From Pelodera strongyloides (lineage: Eukaryota > Nematoda > Chromadorea > Rhabditida > Rhabditidae), in the NCBI GenBank assembly GCA_036852015.1, contig JAANDG010000154.1:186001-250000 (forward strand): DNA of 64,000 nt, read 5' to 3'. The translations under genes and the position numbers were made by a program. Below the pieces are notes generated by a model. The model was given only the letters and a program-made list of their open reading frames with translations, did not search any database and was not told where the DNA came from. Below, in pieces: positions 37,891 through 49,904 of the stretch (within the stretch, counting starts at the first letter, position 1; every line of letters begins with the position of its first letter).

Positions 37891-40800
37891 TTACACCTGG
37901 AAAAGCTCCATTCCCGTTGATGATACAGACGACTGTCTTCGTAAAAATGGTAGTTCCGAGTTTTCAGGAACAGTTTGCAGAGAGGTCTCTGTTGCGGAAT
38001 ACGCTGATCGAGTGCGAGCACGGGATTCCGATCCACGACTCGTTGTCTGGAACAATGAGAAAGTTAGCAAGATAAATGTACAACGGTGGACATACTTAAA
38101 TTTAAAAAAAAAACTGTTTAATGGCCTATGGATTAAATTATCTTCAGCAACTGCATGCATTGTATCAAATTAAAGAAAATTTACCGTAATATGTCTGGTG
38201 GGTAATCTGAACACCGACGGCCTGAAATACTCGAAAGTGAACATGTGAGCGGCTAATATTCCAGCACCGGTAAGTTGGTTTTTCCTGAGCTAACTATTAG
38301 AAATATGCAGCGTGACTTACCGTCTCGTGACCGGATCTAACAAAACACCAATATTTTCTTCGATGACTTCGTTCGGTTCAGCACGTTCTTCTTCAATAAA
38401 ATTGTCGTTCTCCAACCTGGGTGAACAGCTTTAAAAATTCTATCAGTCAGGAATTAAAGGAAGAATGCGTTGGACTAAAATTAAAAAAAAAGGATCATAC
38501 CCCATATGCGCAGAATGCAGCGTATGCGCAGAATGGGATAAATTCTGTGGTGGGCAAGATTCCAAGTCGGTCACGCTTTCACCCAACAGCTTTTCCAAGT
38601 ATCTAAATGCATACAACCTTTTCACTCTCTTTTTTCTTCTTGTCTTAGGTGTTGCTCATTTTTTGCTACTGCTAGGCGGACATATGAATACCAACCCTCT
38701 ATGCCTCTGATCGTTGACTGCGCCCCAAACTGTCTTGAATAGAAACATGAATATTTCGAGTAGAGTTACGCAACTCATTCCCAGGAAAAGACCCATACTG
38801 CCAGCCACGAAACCTGAATGAAAGTTGACTAATAGATCCTAGGGCTCCTAGATCTTACAGCTGGTCGATCGACACAACAGGCTGGTAGAGAGTGTTCAGT
38901 TATGGTATTCATAAAACTCACTCAACAGATCCACAGCTTTGAAACGCTTCTGTTGCAGTTGGTAGTGAATTTTGCTCGAGGCCCGTTTGATTTCAATCGT
39001 AGATAAATTTCTTAATAAAGCATACAGGAATATTAATCCAATTTCTTGGTTCATGAAATCTTCATTCCTTAAAACCAAATTCTACTCAAAACAAGTTCTC
39101 ACCTATTTCCAGGAAGATGTTTTACATACGTTGGCCTTGTCAGCAAAAATCTGCTCCGGTCACATTCAACACGGCAATTGCAAGCCTCCTGAGGACCGCC
39201 TGTTTGTTATAATTGCACATTTGGCACGAAATTATACGTGATTCGTTTCTTTTTAAGATTTCTATGATATCACTTTGATAATTCAAGTATTTTAGTGTGG
39301 ATTATTTGTTTCCTTTGTCTTCTATTAACACCACAGTCCACAATCTAGTATTGATTGTGAAAGCATTTTGCTTTCCAATATCCCACCAATAAATCATGTA
39401 TGCCATCTTAAACGATCGCATGCATCCGGAAGTAGGTGTTATAAAGCTGATTGTTATTGCCTTCATCGTGAGAAATTGTCTGTTGGGGGAAACTACGAGC
39501 CTCGTTTACCGAATACAACTATAAAGCTCACCCTCGAGTTTTTTCGAAAACGGGAGTAAAACGAGAGGCGGTACAAATTGGTGTAAAATACACAACACAG
39601 TGTCTCGTATCAATTAAAGACTGTCTATACCTTGCGGTCGGCAACTATGCAATTCTTCGAGCGTGCACATCCTCGTTTTATGATCGTGAATAAATAGTGG
39701 TAAGCAGTCGCACGATCTTAGGTATTGCCGAGCCATGCATCTTTGATGGCACGACCGAAGAGTGTACTCGTACCTTTAACGGAAACAGGTAATGTCTGTT
39801 TCGGGGCATAATGTCTGCTAGGGCATATATCTTCCTACAAAGGTACACTACATATGAATATTACTTTATAATATAATGTATTCCTACTCTGGATGCGCGT
39901 CCGATTCCCACTCTCTTGTGCATGTGCCCCAGTCATCATGGGCGAGAAATGTCTCCTGCAAGGAATAATATGTTCACTGGCGAAGCCGTTGGTTATAATT
40001 ATCTGCTAGGGCACATATTATCTGCTAGGGCATATATTCTTCCTACTGCTATAATAAGTTGCTTTGCAGAAGACGTTTGTTGTCTGCTATTGCCATAGAT
40101 TGAAGTCTCTGATCCTGGTGCTTGAATCAAGTGTAAATATTGTTTAGTCTCCTCAGGGACGAAGTAGAATTTTGTGTCCTGGCTCCGAATACAATTTTAC
40201 TGTACATGTGAGAAAAGATTCCTACCATTAAAGGCTTTGCTATTGTTTGAGCTTTCATTCCCTGTGAAACGTGAACTCCCCCGGAAAGTATTGGAGCCTC
40301 ACTATAGGCGTGAATATAAAACTTCACATAATCTGAAACAAGTTGACTTGATTTGGTCCACACAGCATAAATAATGTTACGATTAAACTAATATTGTTAG
40401 TGCATTCATTTGCGGCAAAGAACTGTGGCTATTAACATTATAGAAGAATAAACCGGCTTACTTTTATCATCATTATACACGTCAATTCGTATCGAAGCGG
40501 CCGCTTTATTTACTGGTACATTGGAAATTTTCCAACAAATTCCAACCTCTGTACGGATCATTGATGCATACTTGCACGGGTTTAATAACTTGGGTCCCGC
40601 ATAAATAGCAGCCAAAGTTTGTTTGCAACTGGCGCTGAAATCCCGAAAATTATATAGATGAGAAAAAAGAACTAAACTATTCTTTGTTGCTTAGAAGCAC
40701 TTAGAAGTATCTACAATACTTCCTCTCGTAAAGGTGTCAATCATACCATATAAAAATTATAACTGTTCTGCCAAAAGAGTGTTATATATAGTAATTGTTG

Positions 40801-42161
40801 TTGTGTATACAAAAATACCTCCCCTGTCTGTCTATTTTGCACAGATCACAGCATAAGATTGGATTTGCGCGGAAATTATCGATGTTCCTCTTTTCTTTAT
40901 TTACCTATACTGCTGTTTTTTTCTGAAGCACATTCAGCTACCTCGTTTGGGATCAATCAGATTATTTAATTCTAAAATAATGAGTGTGCAGAACGAGCCT
41001 TGTTGTACCCAAAACTTAACATTACTAAATTCCACAAATTACTAGACAATGAACCGTCCGGATATACTGAAAAGAACGAGTTTTTGACGAAAAATATTAT
41101 TTCGCGCGCTCTTTCCTGTTGGTCTGTACACAAAGAAACCCTGTAATGACTGAATCCCTACTGCAATACAAACATTACTACACAAACATGTTTACAGCGA
41201 CCATGTTGCCCTTTCGCCATATCAGGAATACTTGTTCTCTTTTTGGACGGTAAAAATACGAAATTAGAGAACACACAACCTGGTCGCCTCGATGAATTTA
41301 TCCACGTCAAACGTTTCGTTATTTGCCAGTCTATAATTATCCTCGAATATCCTAATATTTGACATATCCATTACAGAAACGCCTTTTTGACCAATTATTC
41401 GATATATTATGTTGAGTGTGCTAGAAGATATGTTGAAGGCTGAAATATCACTTTATTGCACTATTCAAGTTTTCGGCACAGATGTGAATCAAAGTTTATT
41501 CATTATATTTGCGAGTTCAGGGACTTTTTTCTTATAAAGCGACTTGTTCAACAACTTTGTTTCGCAGAATATAGAACTGATTGACAAAGCTCCAGTTGAA
41601 AGAGAGCTTCCGTGGCCTCAGTGTTATCCTACCTTTAAGCTTCCGTAAGTCCAAATATTGTTCCCTACAAACAGTGATATGCGGCGCAAATTGTGCCGTA
41701 GAAAAAGCATCCAAATTTTTCGTGAATGTTGGACGTGATGCATAGAATCCCAAAACAAGACCGCTCTGTAAAAAGGGTAAAGTGGAAATAAATATTCCTT
41801 TTTCGTCCTAGTATAAGACGGTAAGTAAAATGACCCACATGTATCATGAACAATATCAGGCAGGTAACTACAACGAGACACCAAAATATTCGCGAGGGCC
41901 ATGTGTCCGAGTTGTAGATTCTTATCTGAATATTTGCTCATTAAGTACATATTCTGTTTTTGTTTGCGCTGTGCATCATTGCTTAAATGTAGTTTGGATT
42001 AGTTTATCAACATTGCGTACCATTCCATGATAGGTTGTTAAACTCGTAAATTCCTTGCTCTCGTCATCGTACACGTGAAGTACTATCCGTCTGGCAACGT
42101 CGTCAAGTTCCATACTACTTCCCTCATCCGATGTTTCCGACTCCACCTCATCGCTTCTCAT
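37891..42161 (-). CDS. DEG/ENaC (degenerin-type) sodium channel subunit
   Basis: Multi-exon minus-strand gene with start ATG at 42,161 and stop TAA at 37,891-37,893. DEG/ENaC subunits form trimeric amiloride-sensitive cation channels used in mechanosensation, acid sensing or peptide gating. Domain order fits the family. The acidic N-tail ends FTSLTTYHGM (42,161-42,021) and continues as IRIYNSDTWPSRIFW into TM1 (near 41,940-41,820). The extracellular part has YASRPTFTKN and a FAPHITVC motif (about 41,760-41,640) and GICWKISN (about 40,540). The cysteine-rich region reads YTLRSCHQRC then CDCLPLF (39,770-39,632) and ACNCRVECDRS (about 39,190-39,105). TM2 follows as FVAGSMGLFLGMS (about 38,826-38,700), matching the family's GxxGLFLG pattern. 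The Ser-rich cytoplasmic tail ends at the last exon. A few loop exons are not fully resolved. I cannot say which C. elegans degenerin is closest. Confidence 0.88.
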
Positions 42162-44350
42162 TAAATTTTAGTTTCTAAATTATGCATAAGCGGCAAATTC
42201 CAAAACATGAATCTTTGAAAAAAGACAACAATGTTATCGTAAACAAACGGTGCAAAAAAGACAGGTTTTGGATAATTAGCGTCCGAAAAGCAGCCAGTCC
42301 GTCGTGTGAGTTGCAGGCGTTATCTAACTGCGCCCGTATTTGTTATCACCTTACAGAAGAGATAAATGAACGTCACAATCTTGCAACTTGTCAGTCGTGT
42401 ACTCAGTCTAATAAAAAATTGTCAATTAACAGTAAGACGATAACTAAGAACTTTACCAAAAAAACGAATTCGATATTGTTCAGGGTAAACCTTAGGATTT
42501 TAATATCCACAAGTAGTCACTGGGGGGATTGGAATCGCTCTTCGTTGTGATTTTTCGTCCTTGTTGTTCAAACTTGCATATCAAACGTTGCTTATATTCC
42601 AGTTGTTAGATCAACGAAAACGTTTTCCAATCCATTGAATCCTTAGAAGAAAAGCCGACGAGAAGACAAAGAATTCATATTTTCGTACTAGGACCAGAAG
42701 AGTAAAAGTTTAAAAAAAATAACGGGGCAGCTACGAAACGTTTGACCTTTATTATTATCGCTATCTCCATACTACATTCCTTGTTTGCTCCACACTTCCA
42801 CACATACACAAAGCATGGCTAGAGAAAAGTTGAACCACTCTCGTGGGGTGTGGGGTCAAAGACTATAACAAAAGTGTTCTCATTTTCTATCGTTTTCTCA
42901 AATAGACCTGGTTGCTTCTTTCCGCATTTTTTTGTTCGCGTCCTCGGGATTTTCATTTGAAAGCAGAAATCTTGGCGGCCGACAAGCAAACATGCTTTGT
43001 TTAACATTTTCTCATAATTTAGAGTCAAATCCAGCATTTTTCTATGTCGTTTATCTAAATAATTATTGATTAAATCAGTGTTGAGGAAGATATTTCCTTT
43101 CTTCTGTGCGTACATGTCTTCGTAGTATATTTGTTTGATTTATTGCGCTGCATCTGAACATTCTCTGAGCTCCAGTGCCCGTCTGGGCGCACTGCGGTTA
43201 GGCGTGACCAGCTGTGATGTTACACATTGATATCTACCCAGTTCGTTGAACACTTTAGATCCGGGTGTGATCTGAGATCCGTTTATCAGATACGTTACCC
43301 CACATACTCGAGAGCCTGTTCCATAGTTACTTAGCTTTTGACTCGCCAGCAACTCTTGTCAAAAGGTGAAATTCGCCCTGAATGCTAAATTTCGAGCAAA
43401 GCTCTTCTCTCTGCTTAAGTAAGTGGACAATATTTTGCATACCCCGCGGAATTCTCTTTTTTAAAAGGTCTTTTTTTGCCCGTCTGATGATTATAAGCAT
43501 TGACTCCAAACGAGATAATGGTTTGTTTTGCCTTTTGATGGATAACCCAAGGCAACGGGTGTATATATTTGACCACGGATATGGACATAAGCCAGTGTTG
43601 ACTTTTAAATAAACCGATTATCAAAAAATTATTCCACCTGGCCATGAAGTCACTGTTGTAAGTTAAACCTTTTTTTCCCAGAAAATATGACAAACTTAGC
43701 ACGATCATTTCTTTGAACCTTTGGGCTTTCGCATTCTCCTATTGCAAGATTTACATTCAAATCTAATTAAACCACACGCGGAGGCACGAATTACCAAAAT
43801 TAAATTGCACGGAATAAATCCCAACGCTGCGCAGATAAAATAGGAAAACTGTGTTAGCTGGACTCTCTGCATAAAAACTTAAAGATTTGCGTTGTTAAGC
43901 AACCGTTATAGATTAACTGCGTACTTCGTGACTAACTGGAGCTTGCACTAATTTTGGATTCAAAATTTGTATTTTCTTCTAGAGTTCAATGATTATTTTA
44001 TGATGTTTGTTTCAATGATAATTGGTAAATTGTATGGGTCTCATTCGTACGCTAGTTGCAAGCAAAAATCTTCATAATGCAACTCCCCCATTCGAATAAA
44101 AAAATGTCTTTCACATTTTGTCACAAGCTACGTCATTTCCTTTTTTTCTGTCCCTTGCATATTCTTTCTATTTAAAATATGTATTAATTGTACCTATATG
44201 TTAACTTATGATACCAATAAAATTTTTTAATATATCGATGTTAAAGATAGCTATGAAATGTATAGAATTGCATAATTTCTCGTTTTCACCAGGACACTCC
44301 ATTTCTATTCTTTACTACTGACTGTTTTTACAAGTGTTTGCATACTCCCG
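42162..44350. other. divergent intergenic region between channel and AMPK gamma genes
   Basis: 2.2 kb between two divergent genes, so it should hold both promoters. Minus-strand open frames at 42,819-43,115, 43,140-43,352 and 43,415-43,708 are fairly charged but match nothing I know and have no consistent splice links. They are not called as genes. A decayed mobile element is possible. Confidence 0.45.
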
Positions 44351-47300
44351 ATGTCAACAAACGGTCTGCGACGAATCAGAGCGACCACATTTTTGCCAGA
44401 TAGTAAGTGAAACTACATCACTAATAATTAGATAATTGAGACTAAGCTAAGGTATGCAGAAAGTATACGCACACGCTTCAATACCACACTTTCCAGAAGT
44501 ATTTGACTTAAACCAGGCGCTGGTAGTTCCTGTTAAATCAATTCCTCTGGATGGACTAAGGGCGCTTCAAAGTGAACAACGATCGTTAGTTTTATTCATT
44601 AATATATTTATGTGTTGGATATCTATGATGGTTCTACCTATTATTATTTTTCGAAGGACAGTCCTAGCTTTAATAATTTAATCCTTTTTTAGAGAAACTA
44701 ACCTCCCAAAGTACATCGAGGACGAAAAATTTGCGGAAACAGACGAAGAAAAAGATGACAGCAAGGAGACTATATATAACACGCTAGCTTCTATTAATAT
44801 TGGTAAATGTTTGAAATTGCAAAAAATGTTGATGATACTCTCTCATATATCAAAGAAATAAAATGACGCAAATATCTGAAAATTATTAATGTTTTTGTGA
44901 AGGTTCCAATTAGTTAATTGTTCAAAGCGTTTCAGACGATCCAGAATATATGTACACACATTTATTGCAATTGACGCAATGTTATGCGGCAATGGCAACA
45001 AATCAAAAAATTGTGGCTTTCACAACTGACATGCAGGTTCGCAAGGCATTCTACGGGTTGATTTATAATTGTAAGTTTGTTTATATTAATGGTAAGTCTA
45101 CAAACTATTGATATTTGACATATCACCCAAAAACATTGATTCGTTTTTATAAACCATTCCAGTGATTGTTGTGGGTTTTGTTTCACCGTATTTTACTATT
45201 TTCTTTTGATCCACATCACTTCATGTACGGACGATTAAATAGTTCTTCTTACAGATAGACTATAGTGCTTCCAGACCATGTTCATAAACTTGAAGTGTTT
45301 TCAGCTACAAGAACCGGGTTGATTGTTGATTCTCAAACGCATAATATAACTGGAGTTCTCTCGGTGACTGATTTCATCATGGTTCTCATGAAATTGTGGA
45401 GGTTTCAAACGCAGTCCAATGGTGAGACAAACGGTATGCCTTCTTTGTTATCTATCGCTTGGTTGCTACTCCTTGGGTTTTCTCAGTTCAGAGCATGAAA
45501 CTTCTCTGTGATATTTTGTCATCTTCACTTTTCGAGCTTTTCTGTCAGTGTGTTGTCTTAAGCCCTTCCCGGCAATGGTTCCTTCGAGGTTGCCTCCGTT
45601 TGCAGTTCGTCGTCTGTTTCGTCTGACACTTCTCAACCCCAACTAACCACGAATTTTGATCCCGAACCCATGGATGACACATCTTTCAACCCAGTTACAT
45701 ATTCAACTACTGATATTATTTGTCAACTGATTGCGAAAAATTTGCATAATGACGAGATTTCGGATAAAAAAGGAAACGCAAGTCTATATTCAGAAGGAAA
45801 ACTGCCGTCGAAATTACTCGCCGATGTCATAGGATGTATGCCGATATCTAAGTGGAAAGGTGAACAACATTTTGAAAAACTATCGTAAATCAAATTTACT
45901 CGTATGATTTTCAGGAGTGTGCCAATTGATATTTGATATCAGTTTCAAAGCAGAGTACTCGGAAGAGATATTAGATCATATGATTACAACGTTCTAACAT
46001 TTCCAGAACATCTGAAGATGGAAGGAACGAATTATAGAGAATTCATTACAGCCGATGTGCAGCAGAGGTGAGAGTTCCAGCAATTCAGCTTCTTTAGTTT
46101 TTCGTTTTCTTTAAATAAACGGGAAAATGTAAATATATTTTATTAGTCAATATATAACAGACGGTGCGCTTCATCTAGGACTGGTCTGCACTCCCAGAGA
46201 AAGTTACTCCTGACATATACTCTAGTTTTTAGTTTATTCCACGCAGTCGAAGTACTATCGTCCCGTCGCATCCATCGACTTCCCGTAATGCATGCCGAGA
46301 CCAATGACTGCATGTTTATACTCACTCATCGGAGGATCCTTCACTTTCTATGGAATTTTGTGAGTTTCCTTTTTTCTCAGTCTGCGATTTTATTTCAAGT
46401 TTTTCGTAGAATGCTATCCGCGAAATGTATCATGTCGAATAGGTTCTCCATTACATTTGAACATTTGATTATCAATGAAGCCAGTCAGGTCCGATCCCAC
46501 CAGTCAGGTGGAAATTGAAACACAACAAATTAAACAAACAAACTTAAATGAAAAATCATTTTACATAATTAATAGTAAAACTGGGGTAACTAAACCATTC
46601 AACCACAACCCAGCTTTAACCCGTACGGGAATAGATGTTGACGATCGCAACACTCACAGTCTAATATCCAATAGTCGCGCATTTTATGATATTACGACTC
46701 GCTGTCTGTCCCTGATGTTGGTTGTCACCTCATAGTGTCACCTCACGTCTTTCAGTGCTTGTCTCTACCGAAACCAGCATATATGCATGTTCCGGTAAAA
46801 ACCCTGAAACTTGGTTGTTGGGAGAATATTCGATATGTGAGTTTATGGATTGATTTCTCGCCAACAGTGCAGAATATATAACAGTGTGGAGTACTTTTCG
46901 TCAAAGGAGTAGTATACCTGATTTATGGGGTTTCCATGTATGCCAAAAACCGTGCGTTGTCCCTCCAAGTATCAATTGCAAAATAGTAATTTTGCGTAAT
47001 TTTGACAAATCCGCATTATAGAAAATCCGCCATCAAAGCGAATCATTTGTTGAACAAATGGTCCCGTGGCGATCGGTCGTAAAAACTGTCTGTAGATATT
47101 CTCGTGTAGTGCCAAGATACGGTAAATTTGTCGATACTTGGAAGGAAAATCGGCCATACATGCAAACCCCATAAGTCTACGTAATCCAGAGATGCGGAGA
47201 ACTGAAAAGGCAAGACTACAGGACGTGTTTCTATCCGAGGTTCAGTATTATTAATACAAATTGATTTTAAGGTAACACCTGACACACCACTAATAGACGC

Positions 47301-49904
47301 TTTGGAATATATGATTCAAGACAAAATCAGTGGGATGCCCGTCGTAGAAGAGGACAGCAAGAGGGTGGGTCATGTCAGCTATTTAATAACATAGTATAGT
47401 GTCAAAAAAGGATATCGTTTAACTATACCCTGTCAAGTAATTATGAGCTAGCTTTCATCGAATATACTTAGGTTGTGGATGTCTACACAAGATTTGATGC
47501 AATTGCCGTCGCTTTCAACAGGAATTTTGAGCGAATGGATATGTCCGTAGCTGACGCCATTACTCAAAGGACAAAGCTTTTCGTGAGCAACTTGAAACGT
47601 TCTTTTATTCTACGTCATCAAAGACAGGACATTTGAAATTTCAAGGAAAACCATAATATTTTGCTTTGTTAGTCGTTTACCACATGTCATTGTTTAGGGA
47701 GACCGAGGAAGGGATTCCGTTGTTACGGTGGCTGAAAACGCAACAATGTGGCAGGTCTTAGAGGTAAGATACCTTTCTCGATTGGAGACGGTAGAGCTTT
47801 ACACTGTTTCTACCCAACCAGTGTTATACATAAAATGCTCCTGGTTTATTGTACAGAATAGTTTACCGCTAACTTTAATATAAATTGTTCCAGGAACTGG
47901 AGTTCTTTTTGTATAGTTGTGTTATTACTATACTATATTAGAGTTATGTTATAATCCGTATTATCTTGATATGCCTAAAATGTATTGCAATATGGATATA
48001 TATATGACGTAGTTTGTCACGCAATACACAAAAGCTCAAAGATATTCAATGGCGAATGAATATTTAATGTGTGAAATACAATCAGGTTATTTTCAGGTTT
48101 TTATTGAGAAGAATGTGCATAGAATATTTGCAGTTAATGAGGAACATTCGCTGCGGGTGTGTTTTTTGGAAACCTTATTTATACAAGCCCATTGTTACGT
48201 CATGCTACTTCAGATATCTTGTTGGGATCAATTTTCATATACTAAGGGATTTATTTTCTATGTCGCCGTCTAGAGGTGAATCTGCGTAGGCCACGTGAAA
48301 AGGCATAGTTTCAGCTACATTTTCAATAAATAAAAGTGTTCGTTATATTTTTCAGAAGCGAGTAATTGGCCTTCAGAATTTTTAGCACGTTATGTATGTA
48401 AGGCAAAAAACGGCTAAATATTTAGTTGCCAGATTGCAATTTTCAATCATTGGTAGTATAGTGGTGAAGGCATGGGATTGGCAAGACGAAGGTCAAGGGT
48501 TCGATTCCTCTATAATGATTTTTTTTGCAATTTTTTTGTGTGTCTAATTTTGCATTAAAGCGCTAATAATTATGTTTAGTTACTTGTTTTAGACTTTCAA
48601 ACACTTTCCTAGTGTGAAAAAACAACCATACCTGCCAACCAATACCAAAAAATGAGAAAAAATTTTCCAAGATTTTCTGATAAAATCATGGTCCACTACA
48701 TGGAAAAATTTCGATGCCATAATATAAATTTTTTAAATGAATATTTATTTGCAACACGGGTCGTACCACTACGGAAATCGATAATAAAATGCTTGCTTGA
48801 TTAGAATGTGCGCAGACAAGGAGAATGATGTCGTCGTCCACTGTTGGTTCGTCTCGTAGCAGATCATTTGGCTGGTCGACAAATACCTCTCCTTCGAGAG
48901 TGGCACGTAATATTGTTGAGAAGCTATCAGATAGCTCTTACTCTAAACGAGAATGTAGCAGAGGTCCGGCGAACGTACCAAACCCATCCTTGAATAGTGA
49001 AACTACTTCGGCAGCGTCGAAGAGCATTTTTGGTCAGTGAACCGAATATATAAGGTGCTTCAATGCTTTCCACCAATGTGTACTAGCCTAAACTACAAAG
49101 TTTATACTTTGTAGTTTGTTTAGCCATGCAATACCAACTATGGAACGATCAGGAGCCCAATGACATTATCATGGCGCGGCGTAATTCTCCTTGTCTGCAC
49201 ACATTCTAATCAAGCAAGCATTTTATTATCGATTTCCGTAGTGGTACGACCCGTGTTGCAAATAAATATTCATTTAAAAAATTTATATTATGGCATCGAA
49301 ATTTTTCCATGTAGTGGACCATGATTTTATCAGAAAATCTTGGAAATTTTTTTCTCATTTTTTGGTATTGGTTGGCAGGTATGGTTGTTTTTTTCACACT
49401 AGGAAAGTGTTTGAAAGTCTAAAACAAGTAACTAAACATAATTATTAGCGCTTTAATGCAAAATTAGACACACAAAAAAATTGCAAAAAAAATCATTATA
49501 GAGGAATCGAACCCTTGACCTTCGTCTTGCCAATCCCATGCCTTCACCACTATACTACCAATGACTGAAAATTGCAATCTGGCAACTAAATATTTAGCCG
49601 TTTTTTGCCTTACATACATAACGTGCTAAAAATTCTGAAGGCCAATTACTCGCTTCTGAAAAATATAACGAACACTTTTATTCATTGAAAATGTAGCTGA
49701 AACTATGCCTTTTCACGTGGCCTACGCAGATTCACCTCTAGACGGCGACATAGAAAATAAATCCCTTAAGCAAAAAGAAAAAAATGTTTAAATTATTCTA
49801 ATCTCGCGCCAAATTCAAATAAATATTTGTTTCAGGCCGTGATCTCTTTGTCGGATATGATCTATTTCATGGTGCTTCGACCGGAAAGGAAAAAATCGGG
49901 GTAG
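44351..49904 (+). CDS. AMP-activated protein kinase gamma subunit (four CBS motifs)
   Basis: Fifteen exons (44351-44402, 44452-44584, 44693-44802, 44936-45070, 45305-45421, 45563-45859, 45915-45941, 46007-46067, 46234-46360, 46756-46836, 47272-47364, 47472-47582, 47698-47763, 48097-48156, 49836-49904) give 512 residues in one frame. Gamma subunits bind AMP/ADP/ATP through paired CBS motifs and control the AMPK energy sensor. Family landmarks include VRKAFYGLI, GVLSVTDFI, SRRIHRLPV with FILTHRRILHFL, KISGMPVVEED with VVDVYTRFDAIAVAF, and NVHRIFAV with AVISLSDMIYF. The arginine of the VHR/IHR signatures is kept. Odd points: no long N-terminal extension, and a Ser-rich insert of about 100 residues (exon 45,563-45,859) after the first CBS strand. 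C. elegans has several aakg genes and I cannot assign which one. The last intron (48,157-49,835) holds a large fold-back transposon. Confidence 0.92.
48447..48518 (+). ncRNA. tRNA-like Pol III unit in left arm (tRNA pseudogene or SINE-like head)
   Basis: A 72-base tRNA-like sequence. The 5' and 3' ends pair over five to six bases, there is an A-box-like TAGTATAGTGG, and the B box GGTTCGATTCC matches the consensus exactly. A run of eight T follows, a Pol III terminator. The would-be anticodon stem (TGGGA against GACGA) does not pair, so it is unlikely to be a working tRNA. It could still be transcribed. Confidence 0.7.
48825..49040 (+). CDS. 71-residue Ser-rich open frame in the centre of the fold-back element
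   Basis: The frame starts at ATGATG exactly where the left arm ends and stops in the unique centre. Composition is coding-like and unlike the AT-rich arms. It reads RSFGWSTNTSPSRVARN, then a stretch like IVEKLSDSSYSKR, and ends KSIFGQ, with a possible splice donor context. The FG ending and the arginine/leucine pattern faintly recall nucleoporins, but this is weak. It may be a captured host exon fragment. Confidence 0.35.
   Translation: MMSSSTVGSSRSRSFGWSTNTSPSRVARNIVEKLSDSSYSKRECSRGPANVPNPSLNSETTSAASKSIFGQ
49493..49564 (-). ncRNA. tRNA-like Pol III unit in right arm, inverted copy
   Basis: Inverted copy of the tRNA-like unit in the left arm, with the same intact B box and T run. The two units point towards each other, so Pol III transcripts reading through would be complementary. 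Confidence 0.7.

Larger units (their letters stand above)
48243..49768. mobile_element. 1.5-kb fold-back DNA element in the last AMPK gamma intron
   Basis: Element 48,245-49,766 with inverted arms of about 582 bases (48,245-48,826 and 49,184-49,766). It starts AGGGATTTATTTT and is flanked by TA at 48,243-48,244 and 49,767-49,768, as for Tc1/mariner-type insertion. The arms are almost identical, so it is a recent element or the arms are being kept alike. Each arm carries a tRNA-like sequence with both Pol III promoter boxes. The 357-base centre has one open frame. No transposase is encoded, so mobility would depend on a helper elsewhere. Confidence 0.92.

Noticed and set aside
37766..38173. 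135-codon plus-strand open frame
   Set aside because: It overlaps the last exon of the DEG/ENaC gene on the other strand, which has an acceptor and a stop in the expected place.
39368..39559. plus-strand frame with several cysteines, possibly part of the channel's Cys-rich domain
   Set aside because: It is on the wrong strand; the real Cys-rich exons on minus are at 39,770-39,632 and about 39,190-39,105.
42819..43708. minus-strand frames that could be a gene or a transposon relic
   Set aside because: They do not link in phase, and no family was recognised on reading them.
48447..48518. Functional tRNA (Ala- or Asp-like)
   Set aside because: The anticodon stem does not pair and the sequence is duplicated inside transposon arms, so it is called tRNA-like only.
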